NCBI GenBank assembly: GCA_947846985.1
Contig: CANTUZ010000006.1
Span: forward strand, 44,747,707 to 44,811,706
Reading direction: 5' to 3'
DNA from: Fratercula arctica
Lineage: Eukaryota; Chordata; Aves; Charadriiformes; Alcidae
DNA length: 64,000 nucleotides
Each line of letters starts with the position of its first letter. The stretch's first letter is position 1. A program made the position numbers and the translations under genes. The notes beneath the pieces were generated by a model. The model saw only the letters and a list, made by a program, of their open reading frames with translations. It had not been told where the DNA came from and did no database searches. Below, piece by piece: positions 46,320 through 59,021 of the stretch.

Positions 46320-49300
46320 GTAAGTACCATGAAGCATTTGAAATAATTCCATAGTTGTTACATTTGAAATTTCATTATAGTTCTGATTTTGTTCCTTTCA
46401 AATGCATATCCAAAACCATAACAGATACCAGCTTTCAACATTAGTTTTGAAGGATTAAGTCTCATTCTGGTCAGATTTGAAATAAAATAGGTAAAGAGTT
46501 CCTGAGCTCCTGGTAAATCCCATCATAATTAAAAACAGGAAAATTATTTTAAGCCTAGTTTGAAAGATTTCTTTAGGATGATACTGCTGTGGTTTACTAT
46601 CCACTACGATTAATAATGTAATTACAATCAAAATGGATCTGAAGTAGGAATACTGATAAGAAATGGTGACTCTGAAAAACACTGTGTATCATCACAAAAC
46701 TTGTTGACACATGACAATACCAAAGATTTTTGTCTCTCACTTTTGACATTGTTTGACCAGATCTGGCAGATGCAAGGCCAAGGGGTTAATATAAATGCCC
46801 TTATTTTATAGAAAGTAAAGTAACCAAGGGACTTCACAGCCCATGTCAGGGCTGCCAACTCCAGCAATGAACCAAATTTAGAAGCTGTTACGTTAAGAGT
46901 CTAGAGGAAATGAAATTTAAATTATTTCCATGATCAAATATCTTCTAAAGTAGGTATGTATATAGTTTGCCGAATGGTTTTTATGATACTTTTGCCCTGA
47001 CTTTCTTGTGTTCTACAGAAATAGTCTTTTTAAGGAAGGTTTCTGTTCAGTGATTATTACGAGCCCTTGACTCACACAAATTGCAAGGTCCAAGCGCGTC
47101 TGTAGAAATCATGATTGATAGACAAGGGAATAAACTCGAGCCTCCACCCTCGGTTAGGGATAACAGCTAAGGTCTTGAAATGTGAATTGTTTGCTTTTGG
47201 AGACAGGATGGGTACAGTATGTCAAGAGGAACAGCTAGCTTGTTTTCCCTGATTTTTACAAATGTTTGCCATGCCTATGTGTTTGAATGTAGCTGGACCT
47301 CAGTGAATTACTGAAGTCTTGCTCAAGTACTGAATTCAATAGAAAAGATAATTTGTGTTAGTAAGGAATCACAAAATACAATATATATATGTGCATGACC
47401 AGAAGAGTCAACAGTGATGGAAAGCTGCTCCTTTATCTAAAAGAATTGGGCCAAGTGGGAGAGAACTAGAGAAAACAAAGTCCTGAGCAAAGCAGCGCCT
47501 TTATCAGTAAGAAGGGGAGCTGTGTTGGCTGTCAGAGTCAGAGAACAAGATTAGAAAAGAAAATGGCATGGCCTTTTCCTCCTCTTCTTAGTCATGGCTC
47601 AGCTGGGTATCCTCCTGAATTTATATTGGCATTATCTTGGGACAACTGAGTTACTGTAAATAAGAGGTGATATTTAATTGTTGGTAAATTTGCCACAAAA
47701 TATGAAATGAAATCTAATTCTCAAGCTCTCTTTGTAATCCACTTGTTTGTGTTTTTTTTTTTTTTCTTCTAAATAAGCGCATGATCTGTTCAACATAGAT
47801 TTATGAGTTGATCACAGACTAGTAAATTTTTCACTGGATAATTGGTTCAGCAAATAGTTTTTGGCACTGTTTGACCAGCTGTCCAACTAGTTGAATAATA
47901 AATAAAAGCAAATCCTGTCTTACTATTAATTGGAGTTAAATGGCATGGGATATGCTTGTCAGGACTGCCCCATGAGTGAAATATTTGAAGTAGCTAAGAT
48001 TGTTACATATAAAAGTAAATATGAATACAGATTTGTTACCTACACATTCCCATGCACTGCTCCCAAGGCAGCTGCTGTATTTGTTAGATACGAGATCTGT
48101 ATGCAAGAGTAAGGAAGAAAAAAAATTCTACAACAGAGTTATCCTTAATATGACTCCGGTCAGGAGCTGTTGCACAGAAGGACATTGCATTTTGAGGGGA
48201 AAAACACCGTGGACAGATGCAGTGAATTAAGACCCATTTACAAACCCCTGAAATGCCAATTAACTGCGTCAAAGTGTTCAGTCAGCACAAAAAAAACCAT
48301 CTGAAGGAATTAGGTGCCATGTAGTATTTTGCAATCCCGAGTAAGGAAGTAATCTACCAAAGTGTTCCTTTCACCTTTCTAATGCCACAGAGAGCTTCTC
48401 ACTCAGAGCAATATGCAGAGTCTGGTTTAGACACAATACTTGACATGAAGATATTTCAATTGTACCAACTTTCTGGTTAAGTTTATGTCTAAACTACAGT
48501 TCTGTAGCTTTACAGTGTATGTTAATATATTCGCATTTGCCTACAAATATAGGAAAGCTGATGGAACAAAAGTCTAAACTGGAAAGTATAAGGCAGAAAA
48601 AAACCTGCCATTGGCCAATTACTGGAAATTTTTATAAACTTGCTGTATGAATTACAGCATTGTCTAGCACAGAACTCTTACTGTCAAACAATATTTGATT
48701 CAGAACCAAATTATTTTGTGTTTACCATGTAGTGCGTATACAGAATATCTGCTCTTTGCAAAGTGCTGACTGGCAAATTAGGAATAATGCGAAGTATGTT
48801 CTCGATTTCACATATTCCTTGTCTGTATTGCTAGCAACCTGGAAGTAAATGTAATGCTCGAAATGTGGTGATACCTGCAGAAAAGAAGTGCTTGTAAGAT
48901 GAATTCTGATAAATTCTGTTTGACAACGCAATATGGGATCGGAAAGGGAACGGACTGACTTGCTGTGGCAGCAATAACCAAGCGCGGCCCTTGCCACGCA
49001 GTCGTGGCACTATTTAACCTGAGCACAATAGGAATTCTTCATTACAGAGCTGTGTCCGGACCAGTCACGTTATAGATTTCCATTACAACTTAATGCACGT
49101 GGCTGGAAGGGAAGTCAGAGTAAAACAGAGCTTGCAGTCACAGGCTGAAGTCACCCAAGAGGACTGTGGTGTGGTGACCGCTGCGGAGGAGGAAGAGGCT
49201 GGGGAAGACGGGGAGGAATGCCTGTTTCTGGCCGGGGGCAGCTGAAGGCTGTGTTGGACAAATGGAGACAAGCACAGAACCAAAAAGGGAGTTTTTAAGT

Positions 49301-50153
49301 GATCACCAGCCTGTTTCCAGCCAGCCCTGCAGCTGTGACAACGAGAGTAAATATGGTGCCGAAGGAAATGCCCCAGGGTTAAGCCTTCTTCTGGACTGGG
49401 AACAGCGCGAGATCCCACCAACGGGTGGGTGAAATGAGCCAAGTGATTCATTCCTTTATACAAACAATACCTGCATGAAACATCAAGAAGGACTTCTGTA
49501 AGCAGTATTTTAATGAATGTAAACCCTTAGAAAACCGTGTAAGATGTGTGTATCTGTAAGGCTAATAAAGCTATAATAACCAGGAAAACATATATTCTAT
49601 TACTACCAACTTAAGACAGATATCTAACATTCATCTCCAGATGTTAAATGTATCCTCTCTTTTACTGCAAAGCTGATCAGAACATCATGGGAATTTTACA
49701 GGATTTATTAAAATGTTATGTTCCAACACAGATCGGGTTTTTGGCGTTTGGGGAGATGTCATGTAGAAATCTCTCCCTGTGAATCTCCTGTGCCACGTTC
49801 CCACTCTTAAATGAATCTCTCTCAAAGACAGAAGAGATGATGCCTCCCAAAATAACGGTAAAGAGAAATTCGTCACTATGCAAAGAGAAGGAAGCAGAGA
49901 GCTGGACCGTGGAGTTCAAACCGTGATTATAGAGACCTAGCAGGCATAAACAGCGGGACAGGAATATGCTGACAACCTTGAAAGAAAAGACTTTGCTTTT
50001 ATGAGGTCAGATGAAGCCATTCTGCTCTTTATGGGTTTGAATGATCTAAGGGAGGTTTTTGGAAGAGCAAAGATTGCCTCATGGTGTTCGTTATCCCTTG
50101 ATCTGCACAAAATGTTCCTATTCATATCGGTGACAATTTCCTTGGCAGGTTTC
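46320..50153. other. No gene recognised
   Basis: AT-rich to about 49000, then moderately GC-rich at 49100-49400, where a minus-strand 126-codon frame (49083-49463) occurs without recognisable content. A T-tract lies near 47753. Confidence 0.4.
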
Positions 50154-50261
50154 TCGCCCGTGCTATTCCGCGGGCTGTTGTCGCGCAGCCCCAGCGAGCC
50201 CGGTGGCCCGAGCCCCCATGGCTGGCTCCTCCTGCTCCGATTGAACCGGGGGACGCTGCGA
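50154..50261. promoter_or_regulatory. CpG-rich patch
   Basis: About 13 CpG in 108 bp (CCGCGGGC, TCGCGCAGC and others) preceded by an acceptor-like TTTCCTTGGCAG. Opposed open frames cover it on both strands (50001-50384 plus, 49937-50368 minus). It could be a small island, a GC-rich exon or a relic. Confidence 0.3.
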
Positions 50262-50289
50262 TCTGTGAACTGCAGAAGATCAAATAAGC

Positions 50290-50320
50290 TTTTTTCTTTT
50301 TTTTTTTTTTTTTTTTTTTT
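50290..50320 (+). repeat. Long T-tract
   Basis: About 30 T interrupted by one C. It creates spurious Phe and Lys runs in the frames on either strand. Confidence 0.85.
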
Positions 50321-50655
50321 ATTTATGCTATTATTATGGATGTTATCAGAGACCCAGGAGGTCCTCACAAGTCTCCCAATTTGATTTTATGGTAATCTTT
50401 TCTAAATGATAATTTATGTGAGCAGTTCTTTATCCGTGCCAGTAATAAAGCATTGGCACCACATGCTCCTCTACTACATTTGCCCAGAGAGATCAGGCTC
50501 GGAGAGCTTTCCTGGGGAAACCACGGAGACAATTTATAGTTTCCAAATTTGTGTGAGGAGCGTTTTGCCCTCAAGTGCAATTCATTCATTTATAAAAATG
50601 AACTGCAAAGGTTCTGCTCACATGGAAACGTTCCTTTTAGTACCACGAATAAAAC

Positions 50656-50677
50656 GGGGGGTGGGGTGGGGGACGGG
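50656..50677 (+). other. G-quadruplex motif
   Basis: Four G-runs of 6, 4, 5 and 3 bases are separated by loops of 1, 1 and 2 bases, fitting the canonical four-tract G-quadruplex pattern with very short loops, which are the most stable kind. It lies in AT-rich sequence about 400 bp from the CpG-rich patch. Confidence 0.75.
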
Positions 50678-51886
50678 ACTATACTGTAATTCCCAAATAT
50701 CATTACTGCTATACTTTAGAATAATCTGTGATACAAATCAGTGTCATAAATAGTCAAAACTGCAAACTTGATGTCTCTTCTGTCAAAGGAAATATCATTA
50801 TACCTTTTTTTTTAAAGTTGGCAGAAGTCCTGATGTTCTAAAAACTCCTTTTGCACCTCTAGATAACTTTAAAAAAAATAAAAAAATCCTTGTGTTATGT
50901 AGCATCTCATACTTCATTTTAGTACAAAAATGAACTTTTGGGAAAGGTCTACAAATTTGGTTCTTCCGCTTTTTTTATTATCTTCACACTATGGAAAATA
51001 CTTTCTATTTTATATTTGAAAGAGGTTATTTTAGGGACACCAATAACTCAAATAACAGGCAGGTTTTAAACTATCCAGGTTGCACTATATTTAGACCATT
51101 TTCTTCTTGCAGGTGAATGACTGTGACAGATTTGAAGCTAAAAATTGTTGCACGATAACTATAATAACACAAAAATTATAACAGGGCCCTGACACGGATC
51201 TTTCTAGACACTGACAGTACCTGATACTTATAATTGTGGAGAAATATGTTTCAAAGTGACTAATGCCAAGTCCCACGGGTTTTAAACTCCACGGGCGTAG
51301 AAAGCCCTTGCTGCAGTAAAAGTCAGTTTTCAGCCCCAATGAAAACTTTTCTGCTTCATCTGAATTATTGCTTCATACTTGGAGATGTTGTTTACCCTAA
51401 ATTGTACCCTGGTTGGTTTTGTTTTTTTTTTTCTACGCACACATTTAAAAATTAAGTATTTTGAATTAGAGGTAAATAACCCATATGGATTTAAAACCTC
51501 ATAAACAAAAATCAAAATGCTTTTTTTTTGTCTTGTAATCAATATCACCTGCCTGTTAATATTAGGTACAGCTTCTTGTTCGGGAATTCTCTGACCCAGA
51601 AATTGCTGGAGGCTGGGAGTTTATTCTGTGCAAGTTTCCTGATAAGGTTATTCTTTACATCTTTTCATTGGCATCTGCTGTTAGCCACATGGCTAAATGA
51701 CTCACTCAGTCTGACTCTTTTTGTTGTAATAGTACCCTTTTTATGGTTTGGTTTTCAAAATGAGCAGTCACTAAATTTGATTCTGGATAATTTTAGCATA
51801 TTTATGTGTATGAAAATATACAAACGCATATGAAATTTTACTATAAGTGAAATATGAAATTGCATTGTAAAAACTTTTTTTTGTAG
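50678..51886. other. No gene recognised
   Basis: AT-rich sequence with short frames only; a T-tract lies near 51420 and another near 51522. Confidence 0.4.
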
Positions 51887-51966
51887 GGAAAAAATTGCTT
51901 TACAATGTGAAGACCATTTGTTTGGCAAAATTTTATGAATTCTCTCATTTCCAAGAGAAGAATAAG
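51887..51966 (+). other. Exon-like segment, 80 bp, open frame
   Basis: An acceptor-like ACTTTTTTTTGTAG precedes it and AAG/GTAAGTT follows it. One frame, entered after two bases, is open for 26 codons (KKLLYNVKTICLAKFYEF and onward) and the other two contain stops. It would leave in phase 0. The product is not recognised. The surrounding AT-rich composition makes chance T-tract acceptors common, so confidence is low. Confidence 0.2.
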
Positions 51967-54544
51967 GTAAGTTGGCAAAATATTTTGGGACCTTCCAGTA
52001 ATGAGATTGTTTTCCTCTTCCGCTCAGGCTTATTAGCATTAAACCCTACAGTGCACCTCTCCAATGGCCAGATTGACTGAATAATGCAAAATTTGATTTA
52101 AACCCTGTACATTGCTTAATCTCTCTCTTACATTTCCAGTTCCTGAAGGTTAGCAATGCCTTATTGTTTAGTTTGGAATGGCCCCGATTTAACCCTGTAA
52201 GGAACAACTGGATGAAACATCCGAAATGTGGACAAACAGGAAGGAAAATTATATTCCTGTGAAATGAAAATTAGATATCCTCTCTGTACCAGCTTTTCTG
52301 TGAAAATGTACTGGTGTACCTTGCAATATATCTCCTGCACCCAGATGGCAGTAACATGCTCTTTAAAATAGAGGACAGTGCTTTGGCTAGTAGGTTCAAC
52401 CTTCCCACCTATGTTTATTATGATTATGCAAACCACTTAAAAAAACAAACACCACCCACAAACTAATAATTGTAAGGCAGCATAATGATCTCATAAAAAC
52501 TCAGCTAAATGCGGCTGTATATTTTCGTACCACAAAAATCTATACTGAAGTAGAATGGTTTTGAGAGTCCAATTTATTTTTTTTAAAGAGGAGGAACTAT
52601 CTTAATGTTTAGGGCGGTAATCTATTCTTGTGGGATTTAAGTTCAATTATCTGCTTTTCAGGAGGGTTTCTTGTATCATCTCAAGTAATTTAGCTCATAT
52701 CCACGCTGAGCTTGTGTCTATTTAGTTTTGGAGACCTTGATCTTAATGGGCGATGTAGATACCCAGGCAAGGACAAAGGTATTGTTGAGCCTTAAAGGTC
52801 CTGATTATCAGCTAAATACTGGTTGGGTCAGTAGGATCCTGGCATTTGGGAGGTGTTTAATGGAAATCTAATGGAAATCTGAAGTTCTGTGTGTTATCTT
52901 TGTAATTTAATACCTGGGAGAAGACGGCTGCAGATGTAAGAAAAAAAGAGCGTGATCTGGTGATGACAAAAATAAAGAGAAGGCTGTATTTCATCTCTTG
53001 CCCATGTTTTTCTACTAAGCGGTAGCAGTGAGATGGCTGCAGCCTCCCTTGGCCACAGGCAATGACTTAACCCTCAGCTTTATCGAGATCTTGTGCCCAG
53101 TGTCTGCAGGAAAGCCTGGGACCAGGCGGAGGTCTGATCCTGCACGGATACAGAACCATCTGAATTTGCATCGGGCAAACGCACCGTTCCTGCTCAGACT
53201 ATAGGAAAATTCCTTGCTGTTGGCTCCTCTGCAATGTGAAACTAGGTAACGTGTTTGGTTTCCAGAACCATTTCCATGGGGCGGGGTGTTGGCTATAGGA
53301 TCAGCTATTGATATTATGTGCACATAAATTCTCTGAAGATAAAAAGATCCTGAGTTGTCTGCTTTGGGAGCCAGGTTGACTCTAAGCCCAACATCATGTT
53401 GACCAACCCTTTAAAATTCAGCTGTGTTTGTGTATTTTAGTACATTTTCAGAGCATAAAGACATGATTGTTGTTCCCTGCTGGGGACTGTGATTTACAAT
53501 GGTCATTTTAGGTAACCATAAATGTACGCTAAAACTCCTTAAAAAAACCCTGTATATTGTGCCAGTTCAGTTAGATACTTCTAAAATTGAAATATAGGAT
53601 CTTCTCTTTCATATGTTCAGCACCAAACACCAAAATTACTTTTTAAAAATCTGAATATTACTGCTTGAATATGCACTTTCCCAAAAGGAACATAATGAAC
53701 ATTCAAGAAGAATCTGGACAAGGTGGTAAGAAGCTTAAAAAGGATGTGTGAGATGGGTAAAAATTATCAAAGTAGACTTTTTTTTTTTCTTAACTATCGT
53801 AGATAGTCCGTAATAAAAACAACAGCACAGTCTTCCTAGCAAAGAATAATGCAACATGGGTGTTAGGTGCATGGATTGAGAAACTCTATCAGAAATGTCA
53901 CCTCCTGCTACCATGCTGTGATTCATAGCAGAGCTAGTCAGTGCTAAGGACAAGGGGAGTAATGGCTTTTTTTCCCCTCTCTGGCTGGCAGGGTCCCTTA
54001 GGGCATGGAGAGACCCCCTGCAGCAGGGCAGTGAGATGCCTTCCTCCCTCCCACCATTGCAGTGGGCACGACAACACAACTTTGCTTCAGCTTTGCATGA
54101 AAGCAAAGCATGACTTTGAGCATCAAAGAGGTCCAGAGCATTACAGACAGAGGGATAGCCTGTATTTCTTTTCAAATTAATGACCCAAATATTGATATGA
54201 AGATGAACTCTTTTCTATGCACTGTTATTATATTACGGTATAATAACTGTGTCTATTTTGCATTCATGTTTTATTTATGTTTCTACCCTTCTTATCTACT
54301 AAACTTGTCATCTCGCTGTATAATTTTTTTAGGATTTAAAAGTATGAGGGACAAGGGGTGTAAGATGTCTGAGGCTTAGTTTGCCCTGTTGCATCTGAAC
54401 TTTTCTAAGAGGAACTGGTCTTTATGGGATGCTACCAGGGTCTGCACTATTGCAGACAGCATGAGATAGCTAGAAGGAGCAAGGAAGGGCAGCTCCTATT
54501 GCTTCACCTGGCTGGAGAAGAAAGTCACTTCATCATGAAAACTT
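51967..54544. other. No gene recognised
   Basis: Mixed sequence. A minus frame at 53735-54175 (146 codons) and a plus frame at 53941-54180 oppose each other. A small tandem TAATGGAAATC pair lies near 52859-52880. Confidence 0.4.
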
Positions 54545-54791
54545 CAAACTGAAAGAGGGGAGATTTAGATGGGATATTGGGAAGAAATTCTTTGCTGTGA
54601 GGGTGGTGAGACCCTGTCCCAGGTTGCCCAGAGAAGCTGTGGCTGCCCCATCCCTGGAGGTGTTCAGGGCCAGGCTGGATGGGGCTTGGAGCAACCTGGT
54701 CTGGTGGCAGGTGTCCCTGCCCAGGGCAGGGGGGTGGAACTGGATGGTCTGTAAAGTCCCTTCTAACCCAAACTATTCTATGATTCTATGA
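54545..54791 (+). mobile_element. CR1 LINE 3' fragment
   Basis: Sense-strand CR1 3' end of about 245 bp. It reads AACTGAAAGAGGGGAGATTT, GAGGGTGGTGAGACCCTG, CCATCCCTGGAGGTGTTCAG, GGAGCAACCTGGTCTGG, GGGTGGAACTGGATGGTCT and two terminal TTCTATGA units. It resembles the copy at 41668 in opposite orientation, so both probably come from the same or a close subfamily. It is 5'-truncated. Confidence 0.96.
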
Positions 54792-55709
54792 AGTGAATTA
54801 TCTCACCTGCTAAAAGTTTGAAAGTTTCAAGGCCACTATTAAAAAAACAGAAGCGTAAGTTACAAAGGCATATTTGGAGAGCAGCAGTGAGATGATCAAT
54901 CATTGATGACAAATCCAAGTTTTCATGTTAGGATGTGCAGAAGCGCATTGTAGACATCTGTTCTGTGTGCAGAACGAATAGCAAACACTTATTTTCTCAG
55001 CTTTTTTCAAATGAGTAATCTGCTAGAAATTGAGCTGAATTACATGGAATATAGTCTTTTTAGTATACATAATCTGGAAAAGAATAGATCTCTAAACAGA
55101 AGAATTCATAAATTATGTATTTTTGACATTTAGATGCATCACAGGGACCCTGTAAATCAGGCTCTCTTTGAAGTTACAGTGCATACAAAATGCTTTCAGA
55201 CCTCGCTGATATTATTAAATCAACGTCTTGCATTGCACCACTGAGAATGGCACTCCAGAACTTCAGCCTTCCACACTGCCCTTAACACCATTTAACTTTC
55301 AGCAGTCTTTTAGACTTGTGCCTGTCTACCCCACCTGCTGCTACATCAATAAAGCATTTTACTGTTGAATTCCTTTTATAAGCCAGCATTCCTCGTTAGG
55401 TCTCCTATTTTAGACTAAGTTCGGTGTGTGTTCAGTAGTCAGAATAGTTCTCTCTACGTACAAACTGTATATAATTTATTCACTATAATATATTCTTATA
55501 GTCTCTGCATATTTATATACAGTTTTTATATAGTCTCTCTCTATATAAACTATTTTTATGTGTTATATCTATACGTTTATATATTGATGTAGAAATATGT
55601 AACGTTTATATGGATATTATTTTTAAATGGAGGTATAATGGTAAGATCAATGTTCTCAGGAAGGATGGTCTCGGCTCCCAGCCAGGAGCCTTGGAGGCCA
55701 CCTGCCACC
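54792..55709. other. No gene recognised; AT-rich core at about 55440-55620
   Basis: Between about 55440 and 55620 the sequence is a TATA-rich series with CTCTCTATATA and TTTATATA blocks, likely of microsatellite origin. Nothing else is assignable. Confidence 0.45.
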
Positions 55710-55750
55710 CGTGGTCGGGCGCATCTGGCGACGCGCTCACCCGGCACACG
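55710..55750. promoter_or_regulatory. Short CpG-rich patch
   Basis: Eight CpG in 41 bp (GGTCGGGCGC, GCGACGCGC). A plus frame at 55638-55859 (73 codons) spans it without recognisable content. Confidence 0.3.
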
Positions 55751-58700
55751 CAGGATCCAGCCCGCCTTTGAGTCTTCGTGTCCATACAAAAGGCAAGTCG
55801 GGTCCTGGAGATTCTTTCAACCGGTTCAGGATTTTATACAGTTTTCATTAAAGGTCTGAGTGCAGCGGGGATTTGATTTCCTTTTCCGCAGCCATCTGTA
55901 AGACGCGTGAGCACAGCTGCTCCTGCAGCGGGTGCCAGCTCCTAGATTTCCTGGGAGAGAAGCTAACAAGGTTTTAGGAGGTCTGTCTTTTAGATCAACC
56001 AAGGCTGTCATTGGATATTGCTGGTTTTGCTTTATTAAACAGGTACTATATTTATTAGAAATTAGTAGATAAACACCTGTAACAAAATATCTTCCTCAAA
56101 AAAAAAGTCTGTGTAGAGACTGGAAATTGCCCCAGGGAAGAGCCTGTACTGAAAGACTGTGTGATGAAGACAGAGTTTCTGATCACATTTTTAATAGTTT
56201 AGTCATAATTTCATCTATGGAAGAAAGAGCAGAAAAACTGGATATATAAAAATAGATGAATTATGAGTAAGGAAGAATACTCAAAATTGGCCTAAAATGA
56301 ATGGAAACTCAGCTCTATTAATGTAAAGCATGAGCATGTATCATTTCACATGATAGAATCCAATATAGCCATTCGAATACTGCAATCATATATTCAGGCA
56401 AGTTCCAATAGTCCTGTGCATGTGAACAATTTAACAAATTCTAGAGTTAAACTTCCAGTGTTGGCCCACTGCTTAAGATCAGAGCAGCCCTGTGACGTGA
56501 ATAGGACAGCCACGGCTTGGCCCGTCATCTGATGCTCCTCACGGTGGCCGTATCTCTGGCCATAATATGCTGTTGATTTGTATTTTTTTTTTATAAACTT
56601 TCTGGAAAAGTGGTTTGTTTCATGATGCTTTTATTATTCGTGTATTCACTATTCTATTTATGTCCTTTCATAGATGTAAACTTTTTTTATGGCTTTCTGT
56701 AATTCAGGTATTCCAGTTGTCCTCCAGGTTCAAGCAATCGCCCTGACAGATCACAACCAGGTAACTGAGCTTATCAATTTCCACTAAGTGTAACGCTCCA
56801 AACTATAGAGTTCAAAGACAAAACTGCAAAATAGCATGTTTTACCTCCAAAACTTTTCCAGACTCAAGTGAAATAAGATGGTGTTTTGCATCGAGAACTT
56901 CTAGGCTGATCGTTTCACAGTGAATGGAGTGCCCAGTTACAGAAATGTCTTTAGTTCTGCTGAAGGCAGTTCCAGTTTTCATTACTATGTGCTTAAGTAG
57001 TAATGACAATAAATATAATAATTTGCTATCGTAGTCATTTCACTGAATTGTCATATAATTTTATTAGGTCAAATCCAAGATAGTGTTCTGAAAAGAACAC
57101 ATGTATTAAAATATGACATTTCAGTGTGGTTGATCTTATGAGAAATACATAGATGGTAAACACCGATGAACATTCTGTTAATTTTAATCATCATTCTTAG
57201 CTAGCTTGGACAAAAATTTCAATGACTACCGTAGCTGAAATGCTGATACCAGAATATAAATTAATAATCTCTCCGGGGGTTCATAACCCAATTACTTAGG
57301 GCTTGGAACTCACAAGACCTTCCCATTGAGCTCTTTAGTTTCCGTAACAGAAATCATGCGGAGCTGAAGGTCTCTATCAAAGGCGTTATACTTGTATTAT
57401 ATCATACATGTTGCAAGAGATTTTCTGTATATTTTTACCATCCTTTTTAGACATTAGGACTAATTTCTCTCATAGTGCACTTATAAAATTATCTTAGAAA
57501 CAGTTGTAACAACAGCGTATTTGATACTGGAAGTTGCCTGGAGGCTTGGAAATGATTCAGTGGAGGCAGTTTCCCAAAAGAAGAGAGGCCTTTTTTTTCC
57601 AAATAGGATCTAAAGGTCAGATCGTTTCAGAAATATTTCAGCTATTAGTAGAGATGCTTAAAAGCTTGAAGGAAAAATCTGAACCTGTCATTCCCAGTTT
57701 ATAGTTCTCCTATAGTTCATTTGATTTTAAGACGATCTCAGTTTCATTAACATTATATCCTACAGAAGACCTGAAGATAGAAATGTTGCAACCAAAGTTA
57801 ATTATCTGTAACCTTAAATTTGAGAAGGATTCCATGCATTTTTGTGTTCTAAGTAGGGACTATTTGAACACCGCTTTATATGGTGAAAACATTTGAACAA
57901 GTAAATATGAGATCAAAATACAGCTTTTGGGAAAAACATTTTATATTCCTGTGTAAGAAACTACCGCTGCAGTGTATTGTGAAATATAAGGTCATTGTTT
58001 TTTCATAATTTGTAGGAAATTCAGCAGACCACTAATTACACACGTGTGAGGAGCTTAAACATATACTTTTCTACAGCTGGTGTTCTGTAACTCCATTTTC
58101 TCTAGAGACATTTGAAATTAGGCTGTTCTTGAGGCTGAATTAGAAGCCCCCCGGGGAATCCAGACACATTGTCTGAGAGTAAATGAGAGGCGATGGTTTC
58201 TTCTCCAAGAGCAACAGTCTAAGGCAGCGTCAGATAGGCTCTTGAGTTCACTGGACTGTGGTTAAGAAGAATTAATTTCTTAAGAAATAATACCTAAAAA
58301 GCAATGCAAATAAACAACTTATTGAAAAAATATTTTACCTGTAACTAGAATTATATCTGCTCCAGTGAACCTGAACAGGGTCTTTTATTACTAATGCCTA
58401 CTAACTCATTTAGTTGCTAATACCTGCTGATCCCATTTTTATCAGCTCAGAAAAAAAACCCCAAACCCATCACAGAAACGCTGCCCGTAGCCAAGTAAAC
58501 TCTCTTATGACACCTTTAAAACTGGTTTACATAAAACTTCAAGCTTGATGGATATTAAAAAGGAATCGGAAAACTGTACGACGGTCACGAAGGGTTTGAG
58601 CTGCTCACTGCTTAGCTGCTCTCAGCCAAACAAAGCTTACAAGGCTCTGAAATAAATTTTGAAGATTAAGGCCAGATGGTGATGGAAATCTGCGATAGTC

Positions 58701-58829
58701 AAGAATGACTGTAAAAACTCAGAGTACAAAGGAAAGCCACATGCATGGAGTTCCCTGCAAAGCCTGTCTCTTCAGTGCAAACCAAGAAGTGTTGTCTTGG
58801 CAGAGAAGCACATGGCATCTCCACTACAG
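55751..58829. other. No gene recognised
   Basis: AT-rich, with short frames only and no repeat element identified. Confidence 0.4.
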
Positions 58830-59021
58830 GAATCGCAACCAGAAAGCGAGCAGCCGGCTTGGTACGGGGGAGCTTGTCGCCCAAGCAGTCAGCACGCGAG
58901 CGCGTGTGGGCACCAAGCCATCTCTCTGGGCAGGACTGACTCCGAGCAAATGGAGGACTTCGATTGCAGTGGCCCTGCTGACACAGGGATGCTCACCTCC
59001 TTGTGGCTTGGATTAGGATGA
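58830..59021 (+). other. Possible terminal coding exon
   Basis: After an acceptor-like ATCTCCACTACAG, a frame is open for 63 codons to a TGA at 59019. It begins ESQPESEQPAWYGG and includes an acidic DSEQMEDFDC stretch. The composition looks protein-like (varied, few rare repeats, many C or G third positions in its middle). Overlapping frames in the other plus registers are also open over part of the region. No AATAAA lies close downstream. The product is not recognised. Confidence 0.17.
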
